From Methanolapillus africanus (lineage in GTDB: Archaea; Halobacteriota; Methanosarcinia; Methanosarcinales; Methanosarcinaceae): a DNA stretch of 64,000 bases. Every line of letters begins with the position of its first letter. Positions within the stretch are counted from its first letter, which is position 1. The notes under the pieces were generated by a model, which ran no database searches, had not been told where the DNA came from, and saw nothing but the letters and a program-made list of their open reading frames with translations. The translations under genes were made by a program, and so were the position numbers. Where the stretch lies: assembly GCF_032714475.1 (NCBI RefSeq), contig NZ_JAWDKD010000008.1, forward strand, positions 79,658 through 143,657, read 5' to 3'. Below, piece after piece: positions 1 through 7,380 of this stretch.

Positions 1-1
1 G

Positions 2-1048
2 GTCACCGTTGAAAAAGTCACGGAAGGCGCCCTGACGGAACAACTGTCTATCGACGTGCCGCCGTCATTGAAATTTGAAGCGCTTTGCCGCGTCATTGAT
101 TCCGACCCGGAATTCTACGGCCTCGTTTTCTGCGCCCGCAAAGACACGTCCGACGACATCGTTCAACGGCTCGAAGAGCGCGGCTATGACGCCGACGTGA
201 TTCACGGCGACATTCTTCAAGAACAACGCCTTCGCATCATGGAACGCTTCAGAAAGCAAAAGTTGAGAATCTTGGTCGCGACCGACGTCGCCGCCCGCGG
301 TATTGACGTGAACGAACTCACGCACGTCGTCAACTACGACATTCCGCAGGACCCTGAATCTTATACCCACCGCATCGGAAGAACCGGCCGCGCCGGCAAA
401 AAAGGCATTGCGATTACGCTTCTCACCCCGTCCGATTTCAGAAAATTCGCGTTCATCAAAAAAATTGCCGGCTTTGACGTCCGCCGCGTGGAACTTCCGG
501 ATGCGAATCAAGTGGCTGAAATGAACCGCGAGAAATTGAGACACGACCTGACGGTTTTAATCAACTCCGACTTTGTTGATACGGACGCTGCCGACCCGTT
601 CCTCGAGTTTGCCAAATCTCTTCAAAACGAAAACAGAGATGCTGACGACGTCATCGCCTGTCTTTTGAAGAAAGCCTACGAAAACCGTATTTTGGCCAGA
701 AACGACGACAAGCAATTGGACGAGATGTTTGCGCAGATTCACAAAAAGAATCAAAACCGCGACAGCGAATACGGAAGAAGAGGCGACGGCGGCCGCGACC
801 GGAACAGATCCGGAGACCGCTACGGAAAAGGCAGCAGAGACGGCAAAGACAGCCGGGGCGACAGATCCGACGGCAAGAAATCCTGGTCAAAATCAAAAGA
901 CGAAGGCCGTGACGAACGCCGCGGTTACGTTGTCAAAAAAGATGACGGCAAAAAGTATGCCAAAAAAGATTCCGCCGGCAGATCTAACAAAGATTTCGCC
1001 ACAAAGCGGATTGAAAATAAAAAAGCAATGACCGGTTCTAAAAAATAA
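2..1048 (+). CDS. DEAD-box RNA helicase, C-terminal part (gene begins before the window)
   Basis: ATP-dependent RNA helicase that remodels RNA secondary structure in the cytoplasm. The reading frame is open from base 2, so the N-terminal Walker domain lies upstream. Helicase domain 2 is present: GLVFCARK, VATDVAARGIDV (motif V) and HRIGRTGRAGKKG (motif VI, arginine finger). After about residue 240 of the visible part the protein becomes a Gly/Arg/Asp/Lys-rich tail typical of RNA-binding extensions of CshA/DeaD-type helicases. A T-rich stretch and a copy of the dispersed GC-rich core follow the TAA stop. The family call is firm; the exact subfamily is not. Confidence 0.93.
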   Translation, partial: VTVEKVTEGALTEQLSIDVPPSLKFEALCRVIDSDPEFYGLVFCARKDTSDDIVQRLEERGYDADVIHGDILQEQRLRIMERFRKQKLRILVATDVAARGIDVNELTHVVNYDIPQDPESYTHRIGRTGRAGKKGIAITLLTPSDFRKFAFIKKIAGFDVRRVELPDANQVAEMNREKLRHDLTVLINSDFVDTDAADPFLEFAKSLQNENRDADDVIACLLKKAYENRILARNDDKQLDEMFAQIHKKNQNRDSEYGRRGDGGRDRNRSGDRYGKGSRDGKDSRGDRSDGKKSWSKSKDEGRDERRGYVVKKDDGKKYAKKDSAGRSNKDFATKRIENKKAMTGSKK

Positions 1049-1102
1049 CCGGTTTCATTCATTTTTCTTTCTTCTTTTTTTATTTTTGATTATTTCAATT
1101 TT

Positions 1103-1150
1103 TTGCCGCCGGCGCCGCGCGCGTTATGGCAATCGTTTTTGGACGAAATT
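1103..1150 (+). repeat. Dispersed GC-rich core repeat, copy 1
   Basis: GCGCGCGTTATGGC core at about 1117-1130, preceded by GCCGGCGCC and followed by a T-rich segment. It begins about 70 bp after the helicase stop and reads in the same direction as that gene. No palindrome or tandem array accompanies this copy. Confidence 0.75.
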
Positions 1151-1222
1151 TCAAAAACCCGGGAGCATTTTTTAAAAAAAGACAGAAACAAATGTTTCTG
1201 CTGTTTTTTTTGTTTTTATTTT

Positions 1223-1885
1223 TTACAAATCTCTTTTTTCATACAATTTACAAGACAAGAGGCAGGACAAAACCTGCAGAACCAATCCGACCACGACGAA
1301 ACCGATACCGATCAGATAGATGTTGGAAGCTGCTATATCAAACAGAGTTGCCGGATCTAAATTGCTGAATTCGATCAAAAGCGGAATTGATGTTGAAGCT
1401 AAGAAGATCAGCATCAGCGGCAAGTACGCAAAGAGTTTTGATTTGGTATACCCGTATTTGAAAAAGATCGGATATTGGGCGGCAATCACCAGCGCGCAGA
1501 TGGCGTATAAAATGCAGATAACCACCAAAAATTCGGAGATTGTGATGTCTTCCCAAGCGTTAAAGATCGGCAAAACCGCCAAAATTAAGACGACGATTGT
1601 TCCGATCAATTCGATGAGGAAAGCAAAAGCATACCGGCCGATGACAACGTGTTTGCGCTTTACGGAAAGCGTCGAATAAAGCGTGTCCAGACCGTACCGC
1701 TCGCCGATTGAAAACGGGTAGGTGGCGAACAAGGTCAGAGAAATCATGAGAATGGCGGCGATCATGCCGATGGAACGAAAGACCAAGAACAGAACCAGCC
1801 AGATTAAAACCATGCCGAACAGGGATTTTTGATACGGTTTGATGGTGTAAAAATCTAAACGCGCGACGGATAATATTTTATTCAT
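1223..1885 (-). CDS. ABC-2 type transporter permease
   Basis: Integral membrane subunit of an ABC exporter; the substrate is unknown. About six hydrophobic segments are visible over 220 residues. The cytoplasmic loop with ERYGLDTLYSTLSVKRKHVV is the pattern of ABC2_membrane_5-type permeases, which pair with YtrA-regulated ATPases. The ATG at 1885 is chosen because AGGAGG stands 5-7 bases upstream; a longer in-frame version from 1936 lacks this site and would add a low-complexity Lys/Asn leader. It follows the ATPase gene by about 80 bp on the same strand, so it should be the third gene of the GntR-ATPase-permease operon. Confidence 0.85.
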   Translation of the reverse strand: MNKILSVARLDFYTIKPYQKSLFGMVLIWLVLFLVFRSIGMIAAILMISLTLFATYPFSIGERYGLDTLYSTLSVKRKHVVIGRYAFAFLIELIGTIVVLILAVLPIFNAWEDITISEFLVVICILYAICALVIAAQYPIFFKYGYTKSKLFAYLPLMLIFLASTSIPLLIEFSNLDPATLFDIAASNIYLIGIGFVVVGLVLQVLSCLLSCKLYEKRDL

Positions 1886-1966
1886 ATTTTGCCTCCTTTT
1901 ATTTTTCATTTCGTCTTTTGCTTTTTTATTTTTCATTTTTTTTATTTTCCATTTTGTTTTTTATTT

Positions 1967-2839
1967 TTACATTTCCTTTTGGTTCATGTTAAACCGGATG
2001 ACGATTTCATCGAGCGTACTCGGTTCCACAAGAACGGATTTCGGCAGCATTTTGACATATTCCCGATCAATCAAACCATCGAACCCGACGCCGTATTCTT
2101 TGTAGCCGATGATTTTCTTTTTTTGTTCTTCGGACAAAATGTTGAGACCGCCTTTGGCGAGAAGATATTTTTCGAGCAGCTCGTCTTTCGTGTCCGAATA
2201 AACGATTTTGCCGTTGCGAATGAATGTGATGTAGTCGGCAATTTTTTCAAGATCGGACGTGATGTGGGTGGAAAACAAAATGCCTTTATCTTCGGTCATG
2301 AAGTCGCGCAGGATTTCCATGAGTTCGCTTCGGGCGACGGCGTCAAGGCCGCTCGTCGGCTCGTCCAAAAGAAGCAAATCGGCGTCATGGGAAAGCGCAA
2401 CAGCAATCATAAGTTTCATTTTCATGCCGCGGGACAAATCTTTGACTTTCTTTTTGGGATCCAAATGAAACCTCTCAATCAGGGTTTTGTATCGGGCGTC
2501 GTCCCATTTCGTATAAAAGACGCGGACCGATTTTCCGACATCGGTAATCGTCCATTCATCGACGTAAAACGGTTTGTCCATCACAACGCCGATGCGTTCT
2601 TTAATTTCCGGCTCGGAAAGGAGATGGTCTTCACCGAAAACGGAAATTTGACCGCCGTCGAGTTGAAGCATATTCAAAATTGTTTTCATCGTCGTCGTTT
2701 TTCCGGCGCCGTTTTGTCCGATAAATCCCATGATGAAGCCTTTGGGCAGGGAAAAGGAGACGTCCAAATCAAAGTCGGTAAAGTGCTTGGAAACGCCGTT
2801 GAGTTCCAAGATGTTGTTTGTGTTAGTCGCTGTTGTCAT
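1967..2839 (-). CDS. ABC transporter ATP-binding protein
   Basis: Cytoplasmic ATPase that powers the adjacent permease. Walker A (GQNGAGKTT), the signature LSRGMKMKL, Walker B (LLLLDEPTSGLD) and the H-loop (LFSTHI) are all present; the length of 290 residues is normal for YtrB/YhcH-like exporter ATPases. ATG 2839 is preferred because GGTGA lies five bases upstream; a GTG at 2848 is possible but overlaps that site. The start overlaps the end of the GntR gene by 17 bp, which indicates translational coupling. Likely role: drug, peptide or cell-envelope stress export controlled by its own regulator. Confidence 0.92.
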   Translation of the reverse strand: MTTATNTNNILELNGVSKHFTDFDLDVSFSLPKGFIMGFIGQNGAGKTTTMKTILNMLQLDGGQISVFGEDHLLSEPEIKERIGVVMDKPFYVDEWTITDVGKSVRVFYTKWDDARYKTLIERFHLDPKKKVKDLSRGMKMKLMIAVALSHDADLLLLDEPTSGLDAVARSELMEILRDFMTEDKGILFSTHITSDLEKIADYITFIRNGKIVYSDTKDELLEKYLLAKGGLNILSEEQKKKIIGYKEYGVGFDGLIDREYVKMLPKSVLVEPSTLDEIVIRFNMNQKEM

Positions 2840-3218
2840 TATTGTCACCTTCTTCCAGCAGAAGTTTGAGCATGCCGGACAGTTCCGCGCCGGTGAGTTT
2901 GATTTGGCGGGAAATGTCGATGGCCGATTGCAGATTTTGTTCGATTTCCCGCAGTTTTTGTTCCCGAAGCAGTTCGGTGTTTTGCGGTTTCACATAGCAG
3001 CCCTTTCCTTGAACGTTGACGACGAAGCCTTCCTGTTCCAAATCATTATACGCGCGCATGGTTGTAATCACGCTGATGTTCAAATCCTTGGCAAGCGACC
3101 GGATCGACGGCAATAAGTCGCCGTCAGCGAGTTCTCCGGAAAAGATGGCGGATTTGATTTGTTCCTTGATTTGTTCATAAATCGGAACGCCGGCTGTGTT
3201 GGAAATGATTATGTTCAA
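2823..3218 (-). CDS. GntR-family (YtrA subfamily) transcriptional regulator
   Basis: DNA-binding repressor of the kind that controls its own ABC operon. The N-terminal winged helix contains IYEQIKEQIKSAI, LPSIRSLAKDLNIS and TTMRAYNDLEQEGFV, followed by a short C-terminal helical dimerisation tail (131 residues, no large effector domain), which defines the YtrA type. The start is TTG at 3218 with GGAG eight bases upstream; no ATG fits. It is the first gene of the operon. A TATA-like box at 3264-3273 and the repeated GTATAaacaGTATAg at 3246-3262 look like promoter and operator. Confidence 0.9.
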   Translation of the reverse strand: MNIIISNTAGVPIYEQIKEQIKSAIFSGELADGDLLPSIRSLAKDLNISVITTMRAYNDLEQEGFVVNVQGKGCYVKPQNTELLREQKLREIEQNLQSAIDISRQIKLTGAELSGMLKLLLEEGDNNDNSD

Positions 3219-3244
3219 GGCTGTTTCTCCAATCTGTTAATAGT

Positions 3245-3273
3245 GAGTATAAACAGTATAGACATATATAAAC
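3245..3273 (-). promoter_or_regulatory. Promoter and probable operator of the GntR-ABC operon
   Basis: On the minus strand TTTATATA (3264-3273) resembles an archaeal TATA box about 50 bases before the TTG start. Directly downstream is a dyad GTATA-aaca-GTATA (3246-3262), similar in style to YtrA/GntR operators. Position and symmetry support autoregulation; no binding data are available. Confidence 0.5.
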
Positions 3274-3310
3274 ATTACGGGAATTTGAATGGAATTGCTG
3301 GATTTTGGTT

Positions 3311-3760
3311 TTTTGCGGCGGCGGCGTGCGCGCGCGTTATGGCGACACATTTTCGTTTTGCGTTTTTGAAACCAGGCAACTCAGTTAATTTTGAGTCTAT
3401 GCAAGCCACCCGATCACTTTTTGAAGATGCCAAGCAAGCCCACCCGAAAAATCAAACGCAAAGCGTTTGATTTTCTCGGAATCCGATTAATAAGATAGGA
3501 TACAGTGACAGTAAATGCAATCGGAACAGTCAGCTGCAGGTACAAATTGGAGCAAGGAAACGCCTGTATTGTTGGAAACAGTAGATACAGACTGAAATCT
3601 AAAAATAGTGAATTGCAAGTGCAATCATAAATCTAAAAATAGTGAACAGTAGATGCAATCAGAAATCTAAAAATAGTGAACTGCAGGTGCAATCAGAATC
3701 TAAAAATAGTGAACAGTAGGTGCGATCGGAATCTAAAACAATACAGAAACTGCATTTCCA
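3311..3760 (+). repeat. Composite intergenic repeat, left half of the acetyltransferase cassette
   Basis: Contains in order the GC-rich core (about 3329-3343, followed by GACACATTTTCG), the spacer motif CAAGC-AAGCCCA, a palindrome CAAACGCAAAGCGTTTG within 3445-3479, the phrase AATAAGATAGGATACAGTGACAG, CTGTATTGTTGGAAACAG, and about four tandem units of 34-35 bp (AAATCTAAAAATAGTGAACAG..., 3596-3737). Its reverse complement reappears at 4580-4905. The remaining bases to 3917 hold no gene that I can support. Confidence 0.8.
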
Positions 3761-3917
3761 TCTCACTTTCATTTTAAGTAAATCTCAATTTTCACCCATT
3801 GCCGCTTCGCGTCAATGTGCGAAAATTGAGGGATAATTTGGATGGATTGATTATGCAGCTACAGTTACCATTACTGTTACTGCTGCAGTTGCTGCTGCCG
3901 TCATTACGTTTCCGAAA

Positions 3918-4556
3918 TTATTCCAACCAATCAGCCATTACTTCAAACTGTTTTTGAGATTCTGTCACTTTTTTTTCTTTCGGCGGAAAAGTTGCGTCAA
4001 ATTCTTCCACGCCGTCCGGCTCGGCTTCAAAATCCGGGCTTTCGAAAAGTCGTCCGGAAACATTTTCAAGCGCGCCGTTTTGAAGAGGAAGCGCCATCAT
4101 GGCTTTTGCAAATTTACCATCGGGGCGGCTGACCTTGTAAGCAGACGCGCTCTTGAACCCAAATCTTTGGTAATAACCGGGGAACCCGTAAATGAAAATG
4201 GCGGAAAATCCCATCGCTGTTGCTTCTTTGATTGAATGATTGACGAGTACCGCGCCGATTCCTTGTTTTTGATATTCCGGCAAAACGCTGAGCGGGCCGA
4301 ATGTGATCGTCGGAAATTCACGTCCGTCGTTGCCGACGACTTTTGATTTAGAAAAAACAATGTTTCCGACAATTTTGCCATCGCAAACGGCAACGAAATC
4401 CAATTCCGGAATGAAATCGGGCGAATTTCTCAGTTTGTGAAGAATGAGATGTTCACTGCAGCCGGGAACGTAAAGATTCCAAAAGGCTTCACGGGTGAGT
4501 TCTTCAACGATTCTGTGGTCGACTTTTGTTTCGAGGCGGATTGTCACGTTTTGCAT
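3918..4556 (-). CDS. GNAT-family N-acetyltransferase
   Basis: Transfers an acetyl group from acetyl-CoA to an unknown amine. The GNAT acetyl-CoA binding segment is clear: GPLSVLPEYQKQGIGAVLV (motif A with Q-x-x-G-I-G), then AIFIYGFPGYYQRFGF, which matches the YhbS-type branch. At 212 residues it is slightly longer than a minimal GNAT, with an acidic, Lys-rich C-terminus. The gene stands alone between two inverted copies of the dispersed repeat, with minus-strand genes on both sides. Start ATG 4556 has only a weak upstream GAGAT. Confidence 0.9.
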   Translation of the reverse strand: MQNVTIRLETKVDHRIVEELTREAFWNLYVPGCSEHLILHKLRNSPDFIPELDFVAVCDGKIVGNIVFSKSKVVGNDGREFPTITFGPLSVLPEYQKQGIGAVLVNHSIKEATAMGFSAIFIYGFPGYYQRFGFKSASAYKVSRPDGKFAKAMMALPLQNGALENVSGRLFESPDFEAEPDGVEEFDATFPPKEKKVTESQKQFEVMADWLE

Positions 4557-4579
4557 ACATATCTCATAGCTGCGTTCTT

Positions 4580-4910
4580 ATTTCTATTTGCCGATTGCCT
4601 CTGTTTCTAAAATACAGGTTTTTCTTAGTACCGTTTTGCATCTACTGTTTCCAACAATACAGTTGTTTCTTGTTCCGATTTGCATCTGCAGTTGACTGTT
4701 CCGATTACATCTGCTGCCACTGTATTCTATCTTATTAATCGGATTCCGAGAAAATCAAACGCAAAGCGTTTGATTTTTCGGGACGGTTTGCTTGGGATAA
4801 TGAAAAACGGACTTGAAACAAGGGAAAACAAAAACTAAAAGTGAAGGACGTTTTCGTTTGAAAGTCTCCAAAAAATGAACGCGATAACGCGCACGCAGCT
4901 GCTCGCCAAA
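4580..4910 (-). repeat. Composite intergenic repeat, right half of the acetyltransferase cassette
   Basis: Reverse complement of the repeat at 3311-3760: TGTTTCCAACAATACAG, CTGCCACTGTATTCTATCTTATTAATCGG, the palindrome CAAACGCAAAGCGTTTG (4747-4781), GGGACGGTTTGC, and finally the core as GCGATAACGCGCACGC (4881-4896), which is about 90 bp beyond the stop of the minus-strand COG1340 gene. Together with the left copy it makes a long imperfect inverted repeat around the acetyltransferase gene. Confidence 0.8.
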
Positions 4911-4982
4911 AAACAAAACAAAAACAGAAAGAAAAAAACAAAACCCAAAAAAAGAAAAGAAAAAATGATTCAAAAAATTGAA

Positions 4983-6128
4983 TCATTTGTTGAATTTGAT
5001 GTCGCCTTTCTCAATCAAAGCGCCCAAGTCTTCAAGGCTCAAGCGGCCGTTTTGTTTGAGTTTTTCTTTGGCGGAATCGTGGATCTTGTCGACGCGCTTC
5101 TCATCTTTTTCGGCTTGGAAGTCTTTGGCGCGTTCCAAGTAGATGTCCAGCTCGCGGCGGGTGATCGCAATCGTCTTTTTGAGCGGGTCGATTTTCGCGG
5201 AAATCGGCTTAATCATCGTGTAGCGCTCGGTCAGACGTTTGTGGTAACCGTCGGCTTCCTTTCTGAGTTCGTCGACCTTTCTGAACGTCTCAATCATGTC
5301 CAAGTGATATTTTTGGGATTCTTCGGACAATTGCTTGATTTCAGCGGACAGCTCGTCGCTCTTTTGGTACATGCCTTTGTTCGATTGGTAGAACTCCTGC
5401 ATTTGGCGGTGAAGCTCGTTCGCTTCTTTGGCGGCCGAAAGGCGTGTTTCAAGGCTCAAAAGCTTTTCAAACACGGTTTTCTCGTGTTCCAAATTGATAT
5501 CGTTTTCAAGGAAGGTTTTGAGTTCGGCGCGGTAGGCTTTGGAGAGATTCTCAAACGTGCTTTGAGAAATCTTGTTGCACTCGTCGCGGCGGGCTTTCAA
5601 CTGGTTGATTTCTTCGGATTTGGATTTGGAGCCCGACATTTCAGTCGTCCGGACGCCTTTCTTTTCAGCAATCTGTTTGTTGACCTCGTCCCTTTTGTTG
5701 CGGCTTTCCTGAGCGGTTTTGGAGAGTTCGCGCACTTGAGCATTGAGCTCGTCGCGTTTTTTCTTCAAGTCGTCGCCGTCGGTGCGGTGAAGTTTGAGTT
5801 CCCGGAAAATGGTTTTTAAGGCTTTTTCGTCGCGGTCCAAAACGTTTCTGAGTTGGTTGGACTTGGCTTTGACTTCATTTTCCGTCATTGTGGAAACGGT
5901 GACCTTCAATTCGTTGAGGCGCATTTCCACAAGTTCTTTGTCTTCTTTTAAGACGGCGGCTTCTTCAGCTTCCTGCGCGGCCATGGCGTCTTTTTCGGTA
6001 AATTCGACCTTTTCAACTTCTTCTGCTGCGATTTCTTCAACGACGGATGTTTCGACGACAGTTGTTTCGGTTGTTTCAGCGGATTCGGAAACAAACTCGG
6101 ATTCATTGTTTTGATAATTTTCAGACAT
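4983..6128 (-). CDS. Archaeal coiled-coil protein (COG1340-like)
   Basis: 381 residues, predicted almost wholly helical. An acidic, Thr/Val-rich N-terminus (about 1-50) is followed by a long heptad-rich coiled coil with many Lys/Glu/Gln (for example LRNVLDRDEKALKTIF, KKRDELNAQVRELSKTAQ). It resembles the uncharacterised archaeal COG1340 coiled-coil proteins, sometimes misnamed phosphoserine phosphatase. Start ATG 6128 has AGGGGG ten bases upstream. The gene follows a second coiled-coil gene by 13 bp, so both are probably one operon and may form a shared structure. Function unknown. Confidence 0.82.
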   Translation of the reverse strand: MSENYQNNESEFVSESAETTETTVVETSVVEEIAAEEVEKVEFTEKDAMAAQEAEEAAVLKEDKELVEMRLNELKVTVSTMTENEVKAKSNQLRNVLDRDEKALKTIFRELKLHRTDGDDLKKKRDELNAQVRELSKTAQESRNKRDEVNKQIAEKKGVRTTEMSGSKSKSEEINQLKARRDECNKISQSTFENLSKAYRAELKTFLENDINLEHEKTVFEKLLSLETRLSAAKEANELHRQMQEFYQSNKGMYQKSDELSAEIKQLSEESQKYHLDMIETFRKVDELRKEADGYHKRLTERYTMIKPISAKIDPLKKTIAITRRELDIYLERAKDFQAEKDEKRVDKIHDSAKEKLKQNGRLSLEDLGALIEKGDIKFNK

Positions 6129-6141
6129 GTTGCCGGCCCCC

Positions 6142-6726
6142 TTATTTCATTCCTTTCCAGTAAACCAACGCGTCTTGATGGCTTTCAATTCTTTTTTCCA
6201 GCCAGCCGACTCGTTTGTTTTCGCCGGTTTCTTTTTCCTTTTCACCCAAAGACGTTTTCTGAGCAGTTAAGCTTTCAGCGGCCTCTTTGCCGTCCAAATA
6301 CGCTTTAAAGGACGCGTCAGCTTTGGCCAATAATCCGGAAACATCGCCGTCCAAGCCTTTAATGTCGGCGGCGAGCGCGTCGTAAACCGCTTTGCGTTCT
6401 TCAACGGTGTCCGACGTTTTTGAAGAAACGAGTTCAGACAATCCTTTCTTGATTTTCTCAACGTCTGCCGGACTCAAATTCATGTTCTTTAATTCCTCTT
6501 CGGCTTCGTATCCGGCGTGGTGTTTCTTTTCATCGAAAACCCCGATTTTTTCCTCGGCGGTTTCAATGCTGCTTTTCAAGTCTTCAATTTCACGGTTTAA
6601 AGAAGAGGCACCGGACGTGAGCGCGTCGTATTCGGTTTTGTATTCGGCAATAAAACGCTCATGTTTTTCAACGGCTGCAGAGATGAGTTCATCTCGGTTC
6701 ATGATTTTAATTTCGTCGGCTTCCAT
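6142..6726 (-). CDS. Coiled-coil protein, partner of the COG1340-like gene
   Basis: 194 residues, mostly charged helix (NREIEDLKSSIETAEEKIG, SLGEKEKETGENKR), with no recognisable enzyme motif. ATG 6726 is preferred: AGGTGAT lies five bases upstream. A TTG at 6747 would give a longer form without such a site. It is cotranscribed with the downstream coiled-coil gene. The intergenic stretch upstream (6727-7015) is AT-rich and holds no other gene I can support. Function unknown; a scaffold or complex-forming role is inference from the coiled coil and the pairing. Confidence 0.78.
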   Translation of the reverse strand: MEADEIKIMNRDELISAAVEKHERFIAEYKTEYDALTSGASSLNREIEDLKSSIETAEEKIGVFDEKKHHAGYEAEEELKNMNLSPADVEKIKKGLSELVSSKTSDTVEERKAVYDALAADIKGLDGDVSGLLAKADASFKAYLDGKEAAESLTAQKTSLGEKEKETGENKRVGWLEKRIESHQDALVYWKGMK

Positions 6727-7015
6727 AAGAATCACCTGTTCAGGCAATTGAATTTTTCAAATTGAGACTGAAAAACTGCAAAAATTTCAAAAAAGAAATG
6801 AGAAATTATTGTATTTTTGAATTGAAATTTCATCATAATTGAGCTCAAAAATGAAGTTCAAATGAATTTATTTTAAAGAATAATTTTACCCAATGATTAC
6901 GTTAAAGTTAATAAACTATTTGATAAATAAAATAACATATTGACATTTTTATAATTGGATGTGATATTTTTTGAATCCACAGACATTTTGGAACCGTATT
7001 GATTTCGGATTCGGA

Positions 7016-7306
7016 TCAAATGGTCACGTAAATCACGTGCGGAATCTCATCAAAGTAAATCACAGAGTCTTCATCAATCAACCCGCAATCAATCGCGCAG
7101 GTCACCGCCTTTTTTCCGATTAAATTGGCGGTCGTCGCTGACAGAAGTAAATTGGAAACCAATTCAGCGTCCGCCTCGGACCCCTGATAAAACGCGGCGC
7201 TGACGCTGATCTCACAGCTTTCGTTTTTGAGTTTTTGGCCGATAAGCTCGCGGTCGCAAACAGCCACCATGAAATGTTTATGGGTTTTATAAGTTTTAAC
7301 GTACAT
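7016..7306 (-). CDS. DUF424 family archaeal protein
   Basis: 96 residues. The opening KTYKTHKHFMVAVCDRELIGQKL and the end VIYFDEIPHVIYVTI fit DUF424 (COG2412), a small conserved archaeal family of unknown function often near translation genes. Start ATG 7306 has GAGG with good spacing. It lies just upstream of the MCM gene end-to-start order on the same strand (74 bp beyond the MCM stop), so the two may share a transcript. Confidence 0.82.
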   Translation of the reverse strand: MYVKTYKTHKHFMVAVCDRELIGQKLKNESCEISVSAAFYQGSEADAELVSNLLLSATTANLIGKKAVTCAIDCGLIDEDSVIYFDEIPHVIYVTI

Positions 7307-7380
7307 TTGATCGGCCTCTGCGGCTTAATTTTATGAATAATTTCAGATTTGAGTCGGTTTCAGATTTAGTGAATCAGTTT

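Noticed and set aside
1889..2869. 326-codon open frame antisense to the ABC ATPase
   Set aside because: Fully overlaps the ATPase with its complete Walker motifs; the product begins with Phe-rich low complexity.
3445..4781. Palindromes considered as integron attC-like sites
   Set aside because: The two flanking sites are inverted, not direct, and no integrase gene is seen in the window.
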